45,523 nucleotides of DNA from Planctomycetota bacterium (lineage in GTDB: Bacteria; Planctomycetota; Phycisphaerae; Tepidisphaerales; Tepidisphaeraceae). The position numbers and the translations under genes are program-made. Below, piece by piece: positions 23,229 to 31,067 of this stretch. The stretch lies in assembly GCA_023417885.1 (NCBI GenBank), contig JAEZED010000177.1, positions 1 to 45,523 on the forward strand, written 5' to 3'. The notes beneath the pieces are model-generated. The model saw only the letters and a list, made by a program, of their open reading frames with translations, did not search any database and was not told the origin of the DNA. Position 1 is the first letter of the stretch, and each line of letters starts with the position of its first letter.

Positions 23229-23248
23229 TATTCCTCTTACGGAATATA
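23229..23248 (-). promoter_or_regulatory. Palindromic operator overlapping the arsR -10 and ribosome site
   Basis: TATTCC-N6-GGAATA (23246-23229 on the minus strand) is a perfect 6-bp inverted repeat directly abutting the arsR ATG. It contains the AGAGGA ribosome site and overlaps a TATATT -10 candidate (23248-23243). A repressor bound here would block both transcription and initiation, fitting autoregulation by the ArsR protein. Confidence 0.6.
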
Positions 23249-23278
23249 GGCATGCTTTGTTCGAGGCGCCGGCACGAG

Positions 23279-23305
23279 AAAAAAGGGCGAGCCCGGCGGC
23301 CCGCC
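23279..23305 (-). terminator. Strong rho-independent terminator after the peroxiredoxin gene
   Basis: On the minus strand GGCGGGCC (23305-23298) and GGCTCGCC (23293-23286) form an 8-bp stem with one G-T pair and a 4-nt loop, then C and six T (23284-23279). It lies 17 nt past the peroxiredoxin stop and separates that gene from the arsR operon. Confidence 0.78.
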
Positions 23306-23322
23306 ACGGTCGCTGGCATCAG

Positions 23323-23964
23323 CTATGCCTGATCCGCCGGCACCGCGGAGGCGGGGACGTATCGCAGGTACGGCTTTACGGCCCGGAACTCGCCGAACAT
23401 CTGCCGAGCGTCGGCGTCGCTGACGGCGGGGACGATGATCATCTCCTGTCCCGGCTCCCAGTTCACGGGCGTCGCCAGCTTGTGCTTGGCCGTCATCTGG
23501 AGCGAATCGATCACGCGGAGCAGCTCCGCGAAGTTGCGCCCGGTGGCGGCGGGGTAGGTGAGGGTGAGCTTGATCTTCCGGTCCGGCCCGATGACGAAGA
23601 CGCTGCGAACGGTGGCGGTCTCGCTGGCGTTCGGATGGATCATCCCGTAGAGCTGGGCGACCTTCCGTTCGGGATCGGCGATGAGCGGGTAGTTCAAGAC
23701 GCAGTGCTGCGTCTCGTTGATGTCGTTGATCCACCCGCGGTGCTTGTCGAGCGGGTCGACGCTGACGGCGATCATCTTCGTGTTGCGCTTCTCGAACTCC
23801 TGCTTCATGCGCGCCGCCTGGCCGAGTTCCGTCGTACAGACAGGCGTGTAGTCGGCGGGGTGGGAGAAGAAGATGCACCACGAGTCGCCGAGCCACTCGT
23901 GGAAGTTGATCTCACCCTCGGTGGTCTGAGCGGTCGGGGCCTCGTCGCCGAGTTGAAGTGCCAT
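23323..23964 (-). CDS. 1-Cys peroxiredoxin, Prx6 type
   Basis: 213-residue thiol peroxidase reducing peroxides. The peroxidatic site PADYTPVCTTEL (Cys about 46) follows WCIFFSHPAD. The C-terminal extension with VSVDPLDKHRGWINDI, VRSVFVIGPDRKIKL, YPAATGRNF and the final PYLRYVPA matches the Prx6/1-Cys group. ATG 23964 (MALQLGDEAP) has GGAGG upstream; the longer reading frame to 24009 does not. It ends in a clear terminator. It is next to the sulfur-detoxification operon and a YggX-type fusion gene, making a small redox-defence neighbourhood. Confidence 0.92.
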   Translation of the reverse strand: MALQLGDEAPTAQTTEGEINFHEWLGDSWCIFFSHPADYTPVCTTELGQAARMKQEFEKRNTKMIAVSVDPLDKHRGWINDINETQHCVLNYPLIADPERKVAQLYGMIHPNASETATVRSVFVIGPDRKIKLTLTYPAATGRNFAELLRVIDSLQMTAKHKLATPVNWEPGQEMIIVPAVSDADARQMFGEFRAVKPYLRYVPASAVPADQA

Positions 23965-24061
23965 CGGATTCCTCCGTCTAAGGGTTGACCACCCACTGAA
24001 GACTAGCAACGGATCCGCAAGGATTCGAGATCCCCATCACCACGGTCCTCGATGCTCCTGC

Positions 24062-24709
24062 TCATTCCGCCTTCTGCTGCTTTGCCTCCTCGTACTTCTC
24101 GCGAAGGTTGAGAAAGTCGATCAGGTGCTGGTCGTACACCTCCTGGGCACGCGGGTCGGTCAACGGCAGGCGGAGCTCGTTGATCACCTTCGTTCCCATC
24201 CCGATCCACTCCCGCCAACTGTCCGCTGAGACGTTGTCGTAGATCACCTGGCCCAGCAGGTTGCGGAAGGGGGGCTTCCTCAGCCGCGGGCCGACCTCGC
24301 CCGTCCGTGCATCCAGCACATTCCCCTCGCCCACGTTCACCTGCCGCGCCTGCTCGAAACTCGGCACCTCCTCCCCCATCTCGCGCAGGAGGTTGACCAT
24401 CGCGTCACGCGGCATCCGGTCGCCGCGATCCGCGGCGACCTGCACGCCACGCTTCAGTACCGTCGCGGCGTCGGAGCGCCGATCGAGCTTCAGCAGCGAC
24501 TCCCCCAGGAGCTGGTAGGCCTTGCTCGCCTTCTCGCTCAACTCGAGCGTGCGCCGGAAGCTCTCGACCGCCTCCTCGTAGCGTCCCGCGCTCATCAGCT
24601 CGCGCCCCAGGGAAAGGTGCGCGAGGTCGTTCTGCGGATCGTCCGTCGCCATCTTGCGGAACTGCTCGATCCGCTGCTCGTTCGCCACGCTGCTCGTTTG
24701 ATCGCTCAT
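24062..24709 (-). CDS. TPR - YggX (Fe(II)-trafficking) fusion protein
   Basis: 215 residues. Residues about 10-110 are tetratricopeptide repeats (DLAHLSLGRELMSAGRYEEAVESF and KAYQLLGESLLKLDRRSDAATVL). Residues about 148-205 match YggX, the small protein protecting Fe-S enzymes: LGQVIYDNVSADSWREWIGM corresponds to E. coli LGKRIYNEISKEAWAQW, followed by TKVINELRLPLTDPRAQEVYDQHLIDFL. The YggX Cys near its N-terminus has no counterpart in the linker here (NVLDARTGEVGPRLRKPPF). I know free-standing YggX as about 90 residues, so the fusion is unusual. The start is ATG 24709; the gene follows the GT-C gene's stop by 21 bp on the same strand. Confidence 0.82.
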   Translation of the reverse strand: MSDQTSSVANEQRIEQFRKMATDDPQNDLAHLSLGRELMSAGRYEEAVESFRRTLELSEKASKAYQLLGESLLKLDRRSDAATVLKRGVQVAADRGDRMPRDAMVNLLREMGEEVPSFEQARQVNVGEGNVLDARTGEVGPRLRKPPFRNLLGQVIYDNVSADSWREWIGMGTKVINELRLPLTDPRAQEVYDQHLIDFLNLREKYEEAKQQKAE

Positions 24710-24730
24710 CGACGTTGCCTTTCCACCTGA

Positions 24731-27049
24731 CTACGGAGTGTGATGCACCTGCGGATATCCCTCCGGCGCCGCAGGCTCGCTCTCGGCAAACTGATCCCAC
24801 GTCGCAGGATCCGGCGCCACGAAAGGGAATTCCGACGGATCGTAGCCGTACCCCACCAGGATCGCCGCGTAACGCCGGCGCCACGGGAGCGACAGCTCGT
24901 CAAACAGCAGCACCAGCTCCTCCTCCGGCCGGGCCGCAAGCGCGCCCGCCGTGCCGAGATCCGTTACCGTGCGCGTCCGCCGCTGGTAGTGGTACACGCG
25001 CCGATCCGGATCATGCTCGGCGTAGTAAGCGAGCAGTTCCACGTTGCGCCGGCCCAGGTCATGGGCGCGCACCACCCGCGCGAGGTCGGGATGCGTCACG
25101 CCGAGGTTGTACACCGCCTCCGCCTCCGGCGGGGCGTCGATGCCGGGCGGCGTGATGAACGCCACCGCCGGCCCGTCGAGCCCCTCCATGATCTCGTCCA
25201 CCTGCCGCAGCTCCGGCACGCGATACCAGTCCTCGCTCGCCGTCGCGTGCAGCCCCGGCACGCCCTCCGTCGCCAGCGCCAGCAGACCCCCGAGCGCGAA
25301 CACGTACAGCCCCTGCTGAATCCGCACCGCCCAACGCTGCCAGATCCACACGCCCGCAAACAGCAAGGCCAGCGGCCCCGTGACCAGCCAGGGCACCGAG
25401 TGGTGCAGCGAGATACCCGTCGCCAGCGACACCGCCAGGCCTGCCCCGACCACCAGCGCCGCGATCCCTGCAGCACGCGCCGCGCGGCCAGTCCAGGAAC
25501 CCGCTGATAGCTCCGCGGCGCTGATCCGTCCCGCGAAGGCGACCATCCCGTATGCGCCCGCCACCTGCAAAAACGCAACGCTCGGCACCGCGGCGCCGGC
25601 GTACTGGTAGAGATAGAACGCGTACGGCAGGTACAGCAGCACCATCAGCGGATAAGGGGCCGCCAGCAGCGCCAGATCCCATCCGCCCACGCGCTCCGGC
25701 TCGGGCGCGCTCACCTCCTCTTGAGAAGCGGATCCCGGCGCCAGGAGCGGCAGCCCGCGCCGCGGCAGCAGGATGAGCAGGGCGAAGGGCACCCAGACGA
25801 GCATCATCCCGTTCGTCGCGGCGGTCACGCTCGTCATCCGGAAACGCTCGTGTGCCAGGTCCCCCAGCGGCATGTCGCGCATCTCCACCACGAACGGGCG
25901 CGTGAAGTTCTGAAACGAGACGTGGAAGTGCGCGGTCGCCTGCGGGGGCCGGCGATCGATGTCCCGCTCTGGCGCGCCGTAGCTCGTGCCCGGCAGGTAT
26001 TTGTCGTTGTACCAGGAGAACTGCGTCCGCAGAAGCTCTCCCGTCACCGCCTGGTTGAACGACAACTGGAGCGCCGCCATCGGTACCATCCCCACGACCG
26101 CCGCCGCAAGCGACGCAGCGCGCAAACGTGGCGAGACGCTGCGCGAGAAGATCACCCCGATCACCACCGGCAGCGCGTAAGCCAGGCCGTCCACCGGCCG
26201 GGAGAGGACCGCCCACGTCGCCACGAACGCCGCGGCGGCCCCCCATGCGAGCGACAGGCCCTTCCGATCGGCGCGTGCCGCCTGCCGCCAGCGCAGGAAG
26301 AGCCAGATGACCAGCAGCCCGAGCATCGCCGCGATGCACTGGCCCATGATCACCAGCGCCAGTCCGCGCCAGATCGGCACGCTCATCGTGATGAAGGCCG
26401 CCAGCAGGCCGGCGAGGTTGTCCAGCAGCTCGCTTGTGATGAGATACACCAGCATCACCGCCAGCGCGGCGGCGAGCATCGGCCCAACGAATGCCCAACC
26501 ACCCGCCGGGTCGAGCATCGACCAGGGCGCCACCCACAGCGCCGTGCCGGGAAAGTAGATCGAGCCGTAAACCGGCTCGGCGATGAGCTGGAAGGTCGTG
26601 AAGAAGTCGGAGTGGGGGTGCGGCGCCGACCAGAGGCGGCCGTGCAGCAGGAGCTGCGACTGGATCAGGTAGCTGTACTCGTCGCAGACGCTCGGGTAGA
26701 TGTCCGACGCCTCGCGTACGAAGTTGAAGTACCAGAAGGCCGTCAGGCTTCCGAGGAAGACGCCCAGCGCGATCAGGCGCCGCGTCCATGGGCGCGGGCG
26801 CCGCAGCCGTGTGAGCCACGCTCCGACCCCCGGCGCCATGCCCGCCAGCGCCAGCACCGCCGCGCCGACCAGCGCCCACTTCTGGAAGTCGTAAGGCCGC
26901 TCGATCGACCCGAACTGGAGCCACATCGCGATGCCCGCCACCAGCAGGGCCATCAGCACGAGCAGCCGGACTCCGGGAGAGTCGGCGGAAGCCTCGCTGC
27001 GGGCTGGGGGCGGCACGGCGGTCATCGGTTCAACGAGGTTATGATCCAT
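24731..27049 (-). CDS. GT-C type membrane glycosyltransferase-like protein (PMT/GT39 related)
   Basis: 772 residues with about 12 membrane segments. After two N-terminal helices a first periplasmic loop carries DIYPSVCDEYSYLIQSQLLLHG, the acidic DE-containing motif typical of lipid-phosphate-sugar-dependent glycosyltransferases, then YFPGTALWVAPWSML. The C-terminal about 170 residues (after the helix near 600) are soluble. It should transfer a sugar from a polyprenyl-phosphate donor outside the membrane; the acceptor is unknown. I start at MDHNLVEP (27049); MTAVPPP at 27025 is also possible. It is divergent from a polyprenyl-phosphate-mannose-synthase-like GT2 gene, which might supply its donor. 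Confidence 0.75.
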   Translation of the reverse strand: MDHNLVEPMTAVPPPARSEASADSPGVRLLVLMALLVAGIAMWLQFGSIERPYDFQKWALVGAAVLALAGMAPGVGAWLTRLRRPRPWTRRLIALGVFLGSLTAFWYFNFVREASDIYPSVCDEYSYLIQSQLLLHGRLWSAPHPHSDFFTTFQLIAEPVYGSIYFPGTALWVAPWSMLDPAGGWAFVGPMLAAALAVMLVYLITSELLDNLAGLLAAFITMSVPIWRGLALVIMGQCIAAMLGLLVIWLFLRWRQAARADRKGLSLAWGAAAAFVATWAVLSRPVDGLAYALPVVIGVIFSRSVSPRLRAASLAAAVVGMVPMAALQLSFNQAVTGELLRTQFSWYNDKYLPGTSYGAPERDIDRRPPQATAHFHVSFQNFTRPFVVEMRDMPLGDLAHERFRMTSVTAATNGMMLVWVPFALLILLPRRGLPLLAPGSASQEEVSAPEPERVGGWDLALLAAPYPLMVLLYLPYAFYLYQYAGAAVPSVAFLQVAGAYGMVAFAGRISAAELSAGSWTGRAARAAGIAALVVGAGLAVSLATGISLHHSVPWLVTGPLALLFAGVWIWQRWAVRIQQGLYVFALGGLLALATEGVPGLHATASEDWYRVPELRQVDEIMEGLDGPAVAFITPPGIDAPPEAEAVYNLGVTHPDLARVVRAHDLGRRNVELLAYYAEHDPDRRVYHYQRRTRTVTDLGTAGALAARPEEELVLLFDELSLPWRRRYAAILVGYGYDPSEFPFVAPDPATWDQFAESEPAAPEGYPQVHHTP

Positions 27050-27096
27050 GCTCCCGCCCCGCGACCCCGCCCGCACCCTTCCCCGGCCCCGGACGT

Positions 27097-28056
27097 ATGA
27101 ACAAGGTCGTGAACCCCGAACATTCCGAACTCCAGCCCGCCGATCCCGGGGCGGAGCGCGGCCGTGTCCTGGTCTTCGTCGTCGCCTACCAGGCGGAGAC
27201 GCATCTGCGGGGCGTCCTTGATCGCATCCCCGCCGAGGTGGTGGGGGATCCGGACGTCGACGTGCTCGTCATCGACGATGCCAGCGACGATCGCGGCGTC
27301 CATGTCGCCAGCGACTGGGCGCGCGAGCACGGCGCCGACCGCGTCATCATCCTGCGCAACCCCGTCAACCAGGGGTACGGCGGAAACCAGAAGCTCGGGT
27401 ACCGCTTCGCCGTGGACGGCGGCTACGGCCTGGTGATCCTCCTGCACGGCGACGGGCAGTATGCGCCGGAGATGCTGCCCCGCTTCATCGAGACGTGGCG
27501 CCGGACGGGGGCGGACGTGATTCTCGGCAGCCGAATGATGGACGCGAAGGGGCCGAAGAAGGGGGGCATGCCCCTGCACAAGCGCATCGGCAACCGCCTG
27601 CTCACCGGGCTCCAGAACCGGATCACCGGCCGCCGCCTCACGGAGTATCACACCGGCTTCCGCGCCTTCGCGACGCGCTTCCTGGAGCGCGTGCCGTTCG
27701 AGGTGAACACCAACGACTTCCACTTCGATACCGAGATCCTGCTCCAGGCCTTCCACGTCGGCGCGCGGATCGAGGAGTTCTCCATCCCCACCCACTACGG
27801 CGACGAAATCTGCCGCGTGAACAGCGTTCGCTACAGCCGAGACGTCGTCGCCGCCAGCCTCCAGTGGAAGCTGCACCAGATGGGGATGGTCTGCTCCCTC
27901 AAGTACCGCGGCCCCGGCCACCTGCGCTACGCGGACAAGACCTGGATGGCCTACAGCTCCCACCAACTCGCCATGGCCGAGGTCGAGCGGCTCGGCCCGT
28001 CGAAGGTGCTCGACATCGGCTGCGGTCCCGGCTTCGTCGCCGAGCGCATGACGTAG
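27097..28056 (+). CDS. GT2 glycosyltransferase (DPM1-like) plus truncated methyltransferase start, ended by in-frame TAG
   Basis: 319 residues before the TAG at 28054-28056. Residues about 20-250 are a GT-A fold GT2 enzyme: VFVVAYQAETHLRGVL, VLVIDDASDD, NQGYGGNQKLGY, the DxD-like LLHGDGQY, and LTEYHTGFRAF, like dolichol/polyprenyl-phosphate mannosyltransferases. From about 285 the frame enters a SAM methyltransferase: KVLDIGCGPGFVAERMT, where the stop falls. The same frame continues after the TAG with LGAEVTGIDTHPP, the expected next motif, so this is one gene of 551 codons interrupted by a single nonsense codon (a CAG to TAG change would do it). The glycosyltransferase part is complete and may still work. 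Confidence 0.8.
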   Translation: MNKVVNPEHSELQPADPGAERGRVLVFVVAYQAETHLRGVLDRIPAEVVGDPDVDVLVIDDASDDRGVHVASDWAREHGADRVIILRNPVNQGYGGNQKLGYRFAVDGGYGLVILLHGDGQYAPEMLPRFIETWRRTGADVILGSRMMDAKGPKKGGMPLHKRIGNRLLTGLQNRITGRRLTEYHTGFRAFATRFLERVPFEVNTNDFHFDTEILLQAFHVGARIEEFSIPTHYGDEICRVNSVRYSRDVVAASLQWKLHQMGMVCSLKYRGPGHLRYADKTWMAYSSHQLAMAEVERLGPSKVLDIGCGPGFVAERMT

Positions 28057-28068
28057 CTCGGCGCGGAG

Positions 28069-28752
28069 GTGACGGGGATCGACACCCATCCGCCCGTCCG
28101 CCCGGGAATGGCGCGGTTCATCCCGTTCGACCTCGAGTCCGGCCCGCTCCCCGTCGACGCGTGGAACTACGACGCCATCCTCCTGCTCGACGTCATCGAG
28201 CACCTCGCCGAGCCGGAGCGCTTCCTGCTCGACCTGCGCAACGGCCGGAACACGCGGCCTGCGGCTCCCGCCCAGGGGGTTCCGCCGTCGGCGCCGGCGC
28301 TGATCCTCTCCACGCCGAACGTCGCGTTCGCCGCCGTGCGCCTCAACCTGCTCCTGGGACGCTTCAACTATGCCGATCGCGGCATCCTCGACATCACGCA
28401 CAAGCGGCTCTTCACGCGGCGAACGCTGCTGCGGGCGCTGGAGGACTGCGGCTACGACGTGGAGAAGGTGCACGGGTCGGGCGCACCCTTCGCCGCGGTC
28501 GTGGGCGGGCACGTCGGCGCCATGCTGAACACGCTCAGCGGTTGGCTGGCGTGGCTCTGGCCGACGATGTTCGCGTTCCAGTTCGTCGTCCGCTGCCGGC
28601 CCAGGCCGGGAGTGCGCCAGTTGCTTGCGGTCGCCCAGCGCCACCACGTTCACGAGGCGCGACACGTCCGCGTTCTTGAAGGGGTGGCGGAGCCTGAAGC
28701 GGCCCCCGAACCGGAGTTGGCCGCCTCCCGGCCCGTGGCGGACCACGGCTGA
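28069..28752 (+). pseudogene. Methyltransferase remainder downstream of the in-frame TAG
   Basis: 227 residues from GTG 28069, or from 28057 if read through. It lacks SAM motif I, which lies before the TAG, but contains the rest of a class I (Methyltransf_11/23-like) domain: VTGIDTHPP with the ribose-binding acidic residue, WNYDAILLLDVIEHLAEPERFL, LILSTPNVAF, ADRGILDITHKRLFTRRTLL and MFAFQFVVRCRPRPG. Without motif I an independently translated fragment should not bind SAM. The last about 45 residues are Ala/Glu/Arg-rich and not family-like. It may be a broken gene, a sequencing error, or TAG read-through. Confidence 0.7.
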
Positions 28753-28764
28753 ACACCTGAGTCA

Positions 28765-29493
28765 TCAAGGCTGCGGACGCGGGGAGATCAGCGACATCAC
28801 TTCCTGCCGTGTCCGCGCGTCGCTGCGGCAGACGCCCAGCAGGCAACTCGTGATCATCGTCGACCCCGTCTTCTTCACGCCGCGCACCGTCATGCAGCTG
28901 TGCGTCGCCTCCACGACCACCGCGGCCCCCTTCGGCGCAAGCTCGTCCATCAGCGCCTCGCAGATCTGCTTGGTCATCTGCTCCTGGATCTGCGGCCGGC
29001 GCGCGTACCCCTCCACCAGCCGCGCCAGCTTCGAAAGACCGACCACCCGCCCTTTCGGCAGGTAGGCAACATGCGCCCGCCCGACGAACGGCAGCAGGTG
29101 GTGCTCGCACATGCTGGCGAACGGAATGTCGCGCAGCAGCACCACCTCGTCGTAGTCGGCGGTGAAGACCGTCTTCAGGTGACGCCGCGGATCGTCCTGA
29201 AGCCCCGCGAAGAGTTCCGCGTAAGCACGCGCCACCCGGCTGGGCGTGTTTCGCAGCCCCTCCCGGGCCGGGTCCTCCCCAATCGCCACCAGGATCTCCC
29301 GCACCGCCGCCTCGATGCGCGCGTGATCCACCTTTGCCGGCAGCAGGGCGGCCGTCTGCGTGTCATACGGGTCGTCGTCCGCCTCCGACGGCGGGACGGC
29401 GCTCAGCTGGCGTCCCCCGGCGGGGGCGGCGGCGTTGATCCTGGCGGCAGGGCCATTCGTGTCCTGCCGGTCCTCGGAACTGGGAAGGGGCAT
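28765..29493 (-). CDS. folE: GTP cyclohydrolase I
   Basis: 242-residue FolE, converting GTP to 7,8-dihydroneopterin triphosphate, the entry to folate and other pterins. Zinc ligands are Cys in SMCEHHLLPF with the following His, and Cys in ATHSCMTVRG. VGLSKLARLVEGYARRPQIQEQ and STMITSCLLG complete the type I signature. An Ala/Pro-rich N-terminal extension of about 50 residues precedes the core (ALLPAKVDHARIEAAVREIL). The gene converges on the methyltransferase with 12 bp between stops. Together with the PTPS-III-like gene at 5558-5935 it suggests a folate route without FolB. Confidence 0.95.
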   Translation of the reverse strand: MPLPSSEDRQDTNGPAARINAAAPAGGRQLSAVPPSEADDDPYDTQTAALLPAKVDHARIEAAVREILVAIGEDPAREGLRNTPSRVARAYAELFAGLQDDPRRHLKTVFTADYDEVVLLRDIPFASMCEHHLLPFVGRAHVAYLPKGRVVGLSKLARLVEGYARRPQIQEQMTKQICEALMDELAPKGAAVVVEATHSCMTVRGVKKTGSTMITSCLLGVCRSDARTRQEVMSLISPRPQP

Positions 29494-29542
29494 GAGCGGA
29501 CCCTATGTCGACCCGTCCGCGCGAGCAACGGCACCGGCGCCG

Positions 29543-30226
29543 CTATCGCGCTTCCTCCGGGTCAATCGCCTTGAACCGCACCACCCAGACCCACGGATTG
29601 CTCCCCCAGGCGAACTCCCCGGGGCCATAGAAATCGTCCCAGAGCCTGGCGAACCGCTGGACCGCCGCCGCGGGATCGTCCTCCAGGAGCGTCGGCGGCA
29701 TCCCCTCGGCGATCGCGTCCTGCGGCGTCAGGTCGCCCAGGCGCTGTGGGTAGACCGAGCGCACCTCGAGCGTGAGCCGGCTCGCCTCGCGCGGCAGGAA
29801 TCGCCCGGGTCGCCACGGCCTGCGCTGCTCCGCCGCCGCCGGGCCGAAGTCCGACTCGTATTCCACCCTCCGGCGCCCTTCCGAGACGGGCGACCACGGC
29901 TCCCGAACCCAGAGCCGATCCCCCACGCTCGCCAGCCGGCAGCGCAGGAACGTCCCCTGATCGTCCGTCGGCCATGGCCTGCCCCGGCGAACACCGGCTC
30001 CCGCCGGCGCGGGCCGGATCGGCCGGCGCGTCTGGTTCTTGTTCCCCGCCAGAATCGCCCGCACCATGGCGGCGTTGAAGGTGATCGGCCGGCTCGGGAC
30101 GACCTCGGCCGGCGCCTCCGGACTGACCGGCCCCGGACCCGGCTGCGGCAGGGAGGCCGCCCGCTCCAGCGCGGCCGTAAGCTCACGGCGGACGCGGTCT
30201 TCCGGCAGCGGGTTGGGTTCCTCCAC
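29543..30226 (-). CDS. ASCH-like protein of the type found in phages
   Basis: About 227 residues from GTG 30226; the exact start is uncertain because the open frame runs on antisense to the next gene. The recognisable part begins at PITFNAAMVRAILAGNKNQTRRPI, continues with GDRLWVREPW and RLTLEVRSVYPQRLGDLTPQ with DAIAEGM, and ends FARLWDDFYG then WGSNPWVWVVRFKAID. This order (MVxAILxGxKxxTRR, GDxLWVREtW, WxxNPWVWV) is that of small ASCH-fold proteins common in phages and prophages, proposed to bind RNA or modified nucleotides. No other phage gene is near. The N-terminal about 50 residues are Pro/Glu-rich. Confidence 0.62.
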   Translation of the reverse strand: MEEPNPLPEDRVRRELTAALERAASLPQPGPGPVSPEAPAEVVPSRPITFNAAMVRAILAGNKNQTRRPIRPAPAGAGVRRGRPWPTDDQGTFLRCRLASVGDRLWVREPWSPVSEGRRRVEYESDFGPAAAEQRRPWRPGRFLPREASRLTLEVRSVYPQRLGDLTPQDAIAEGMPPTLLEDDPAAAVQRFARLWDDFYGPGEFAWGSNPWVWVVRFKAIDPEEAR

Positions 30227-30277
30227 GGTCAGGCCTGTCTCCTCTGGAAGTGGCTGCGACTCGCCCGGCGGGGGCGC

Positions 30278-31054
30278 ATGTTGCCTTTCATGAACACGTC
30301 GATCAACCCCACGGGGCAGGGAGGGGCGTTCCGGGCCGATTCCCCGGGTCCGCGGCTGCGACTGCCGGCGCCGCGTCCGAGCCGCGTGGCCCGGGCCTTT
30401 GCCGGGCTGATCATCCCATCGCTGCTCCTGGCGCTCAGCATCGGCTGCCTCCAGGTCTTCGAGAAGAAGCAGGGGAGCGGCGTCGAGGCGAGCGAGGCGC
30501 GCTCCGTCGAAGGCGAAGTCACCGCGGTCAACCTGTACGGCAGCCCGACCGTGAACATCACCGTCGAGCCGGGGGCCGAGACGAGAATCGTCGTGACGAC
30601 GGACGACAACCTCCTTGCCGATGTGCTCACGGAAATGGAGGGCGGGGCCCTTTCGATCCGCACCCAGGGCAATCTCCGGCCGACGAAGGGGATCACGGTG
30701 CAGGTGACCGTCCCCTCCCTTGATGCCGTCTCCCTCTACGGCTCGGGTGACATGAACGTGGCCGGGTTGGCGGCGGGCGACTTCGTCGCCTCCCTCACCG
30801 GCAGCGGCGACATCCGGCTCGCCGGCAAGTGCGATACGGCGAACTTCCAGCTCACGGGAAGCGGCGACCTGGCGGCGCGCGACCTGGAAGCCCAGAGCGC
30901 GACAGCGAAGCTCACCGGCAGCGGCGACATCTCGCTCACCGCCCGTGCCTCCGCCTCCCTCGGCATCACGGGAAGCGGCGATATCGTCGTCGCGGGCACC
31001 CCCGCCCAGATCACGCGATCCGTGACCGGCAGCGGGAGCATCCGTTCGGAATGA
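30278..31054 (+). CDS. DUF2807 (GIN-domain) lipoprotein
   Basis: 258 residues from ATG 30278 (254 from ATG 30290). After an Arg/Pro-rich N-terminus a hydrophobic stretch ends in a lipobox LALSIGC (Cys about 51). The rest is a right-handed beta-helix-like DUF2807 domain built from short repeats ending GSGD: YGSGDMN, TGSGDIR, TGSGDLA, TGSGDIS, TGSGDIV and a final TGSGSIR. Such proteins are surface or periplasmic adhesin-like proteins of unknown function. A closely related gene follows after 13 bp, so the pair is a tandem duplication and probably an operon. It is divergent from the ASCH-like gene. Confidence 0.85.
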   Translation: MLPFMNTSINPTGQGGAFRADSPGPRLRLPAPRPSRVARAFAGLIIPSLLLALSIGCLQVFEKKQGSGVEASEARSVEGEVTAVNLYGSPTVNITVEPGAETRIVVTTDDNLLADVLTEMEGGALSIRTQGNLRPTKGITVQVTVPSLDAVSLYGSGDMNVAGLAAGDFVASLTGSGDIRLAGKCDTANFQLTGSGDLAARDLEAQSATAKLTGSGDISLTARASASLGITGSGDIVVAGTPAQITRSVTGSGSIRSE

Positions 31055-31067
31055 CCGGCTCACAACC

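Noticed and set aside
28612..28746. Possible minus-strand gene fragment at the end of the methyltransferase (GGGQLRFGGRFRLRHPF...)
   Set aside because: The peptide looks protein-like but has no start, no domain and overlaps the plus-strand frame; too short to support.
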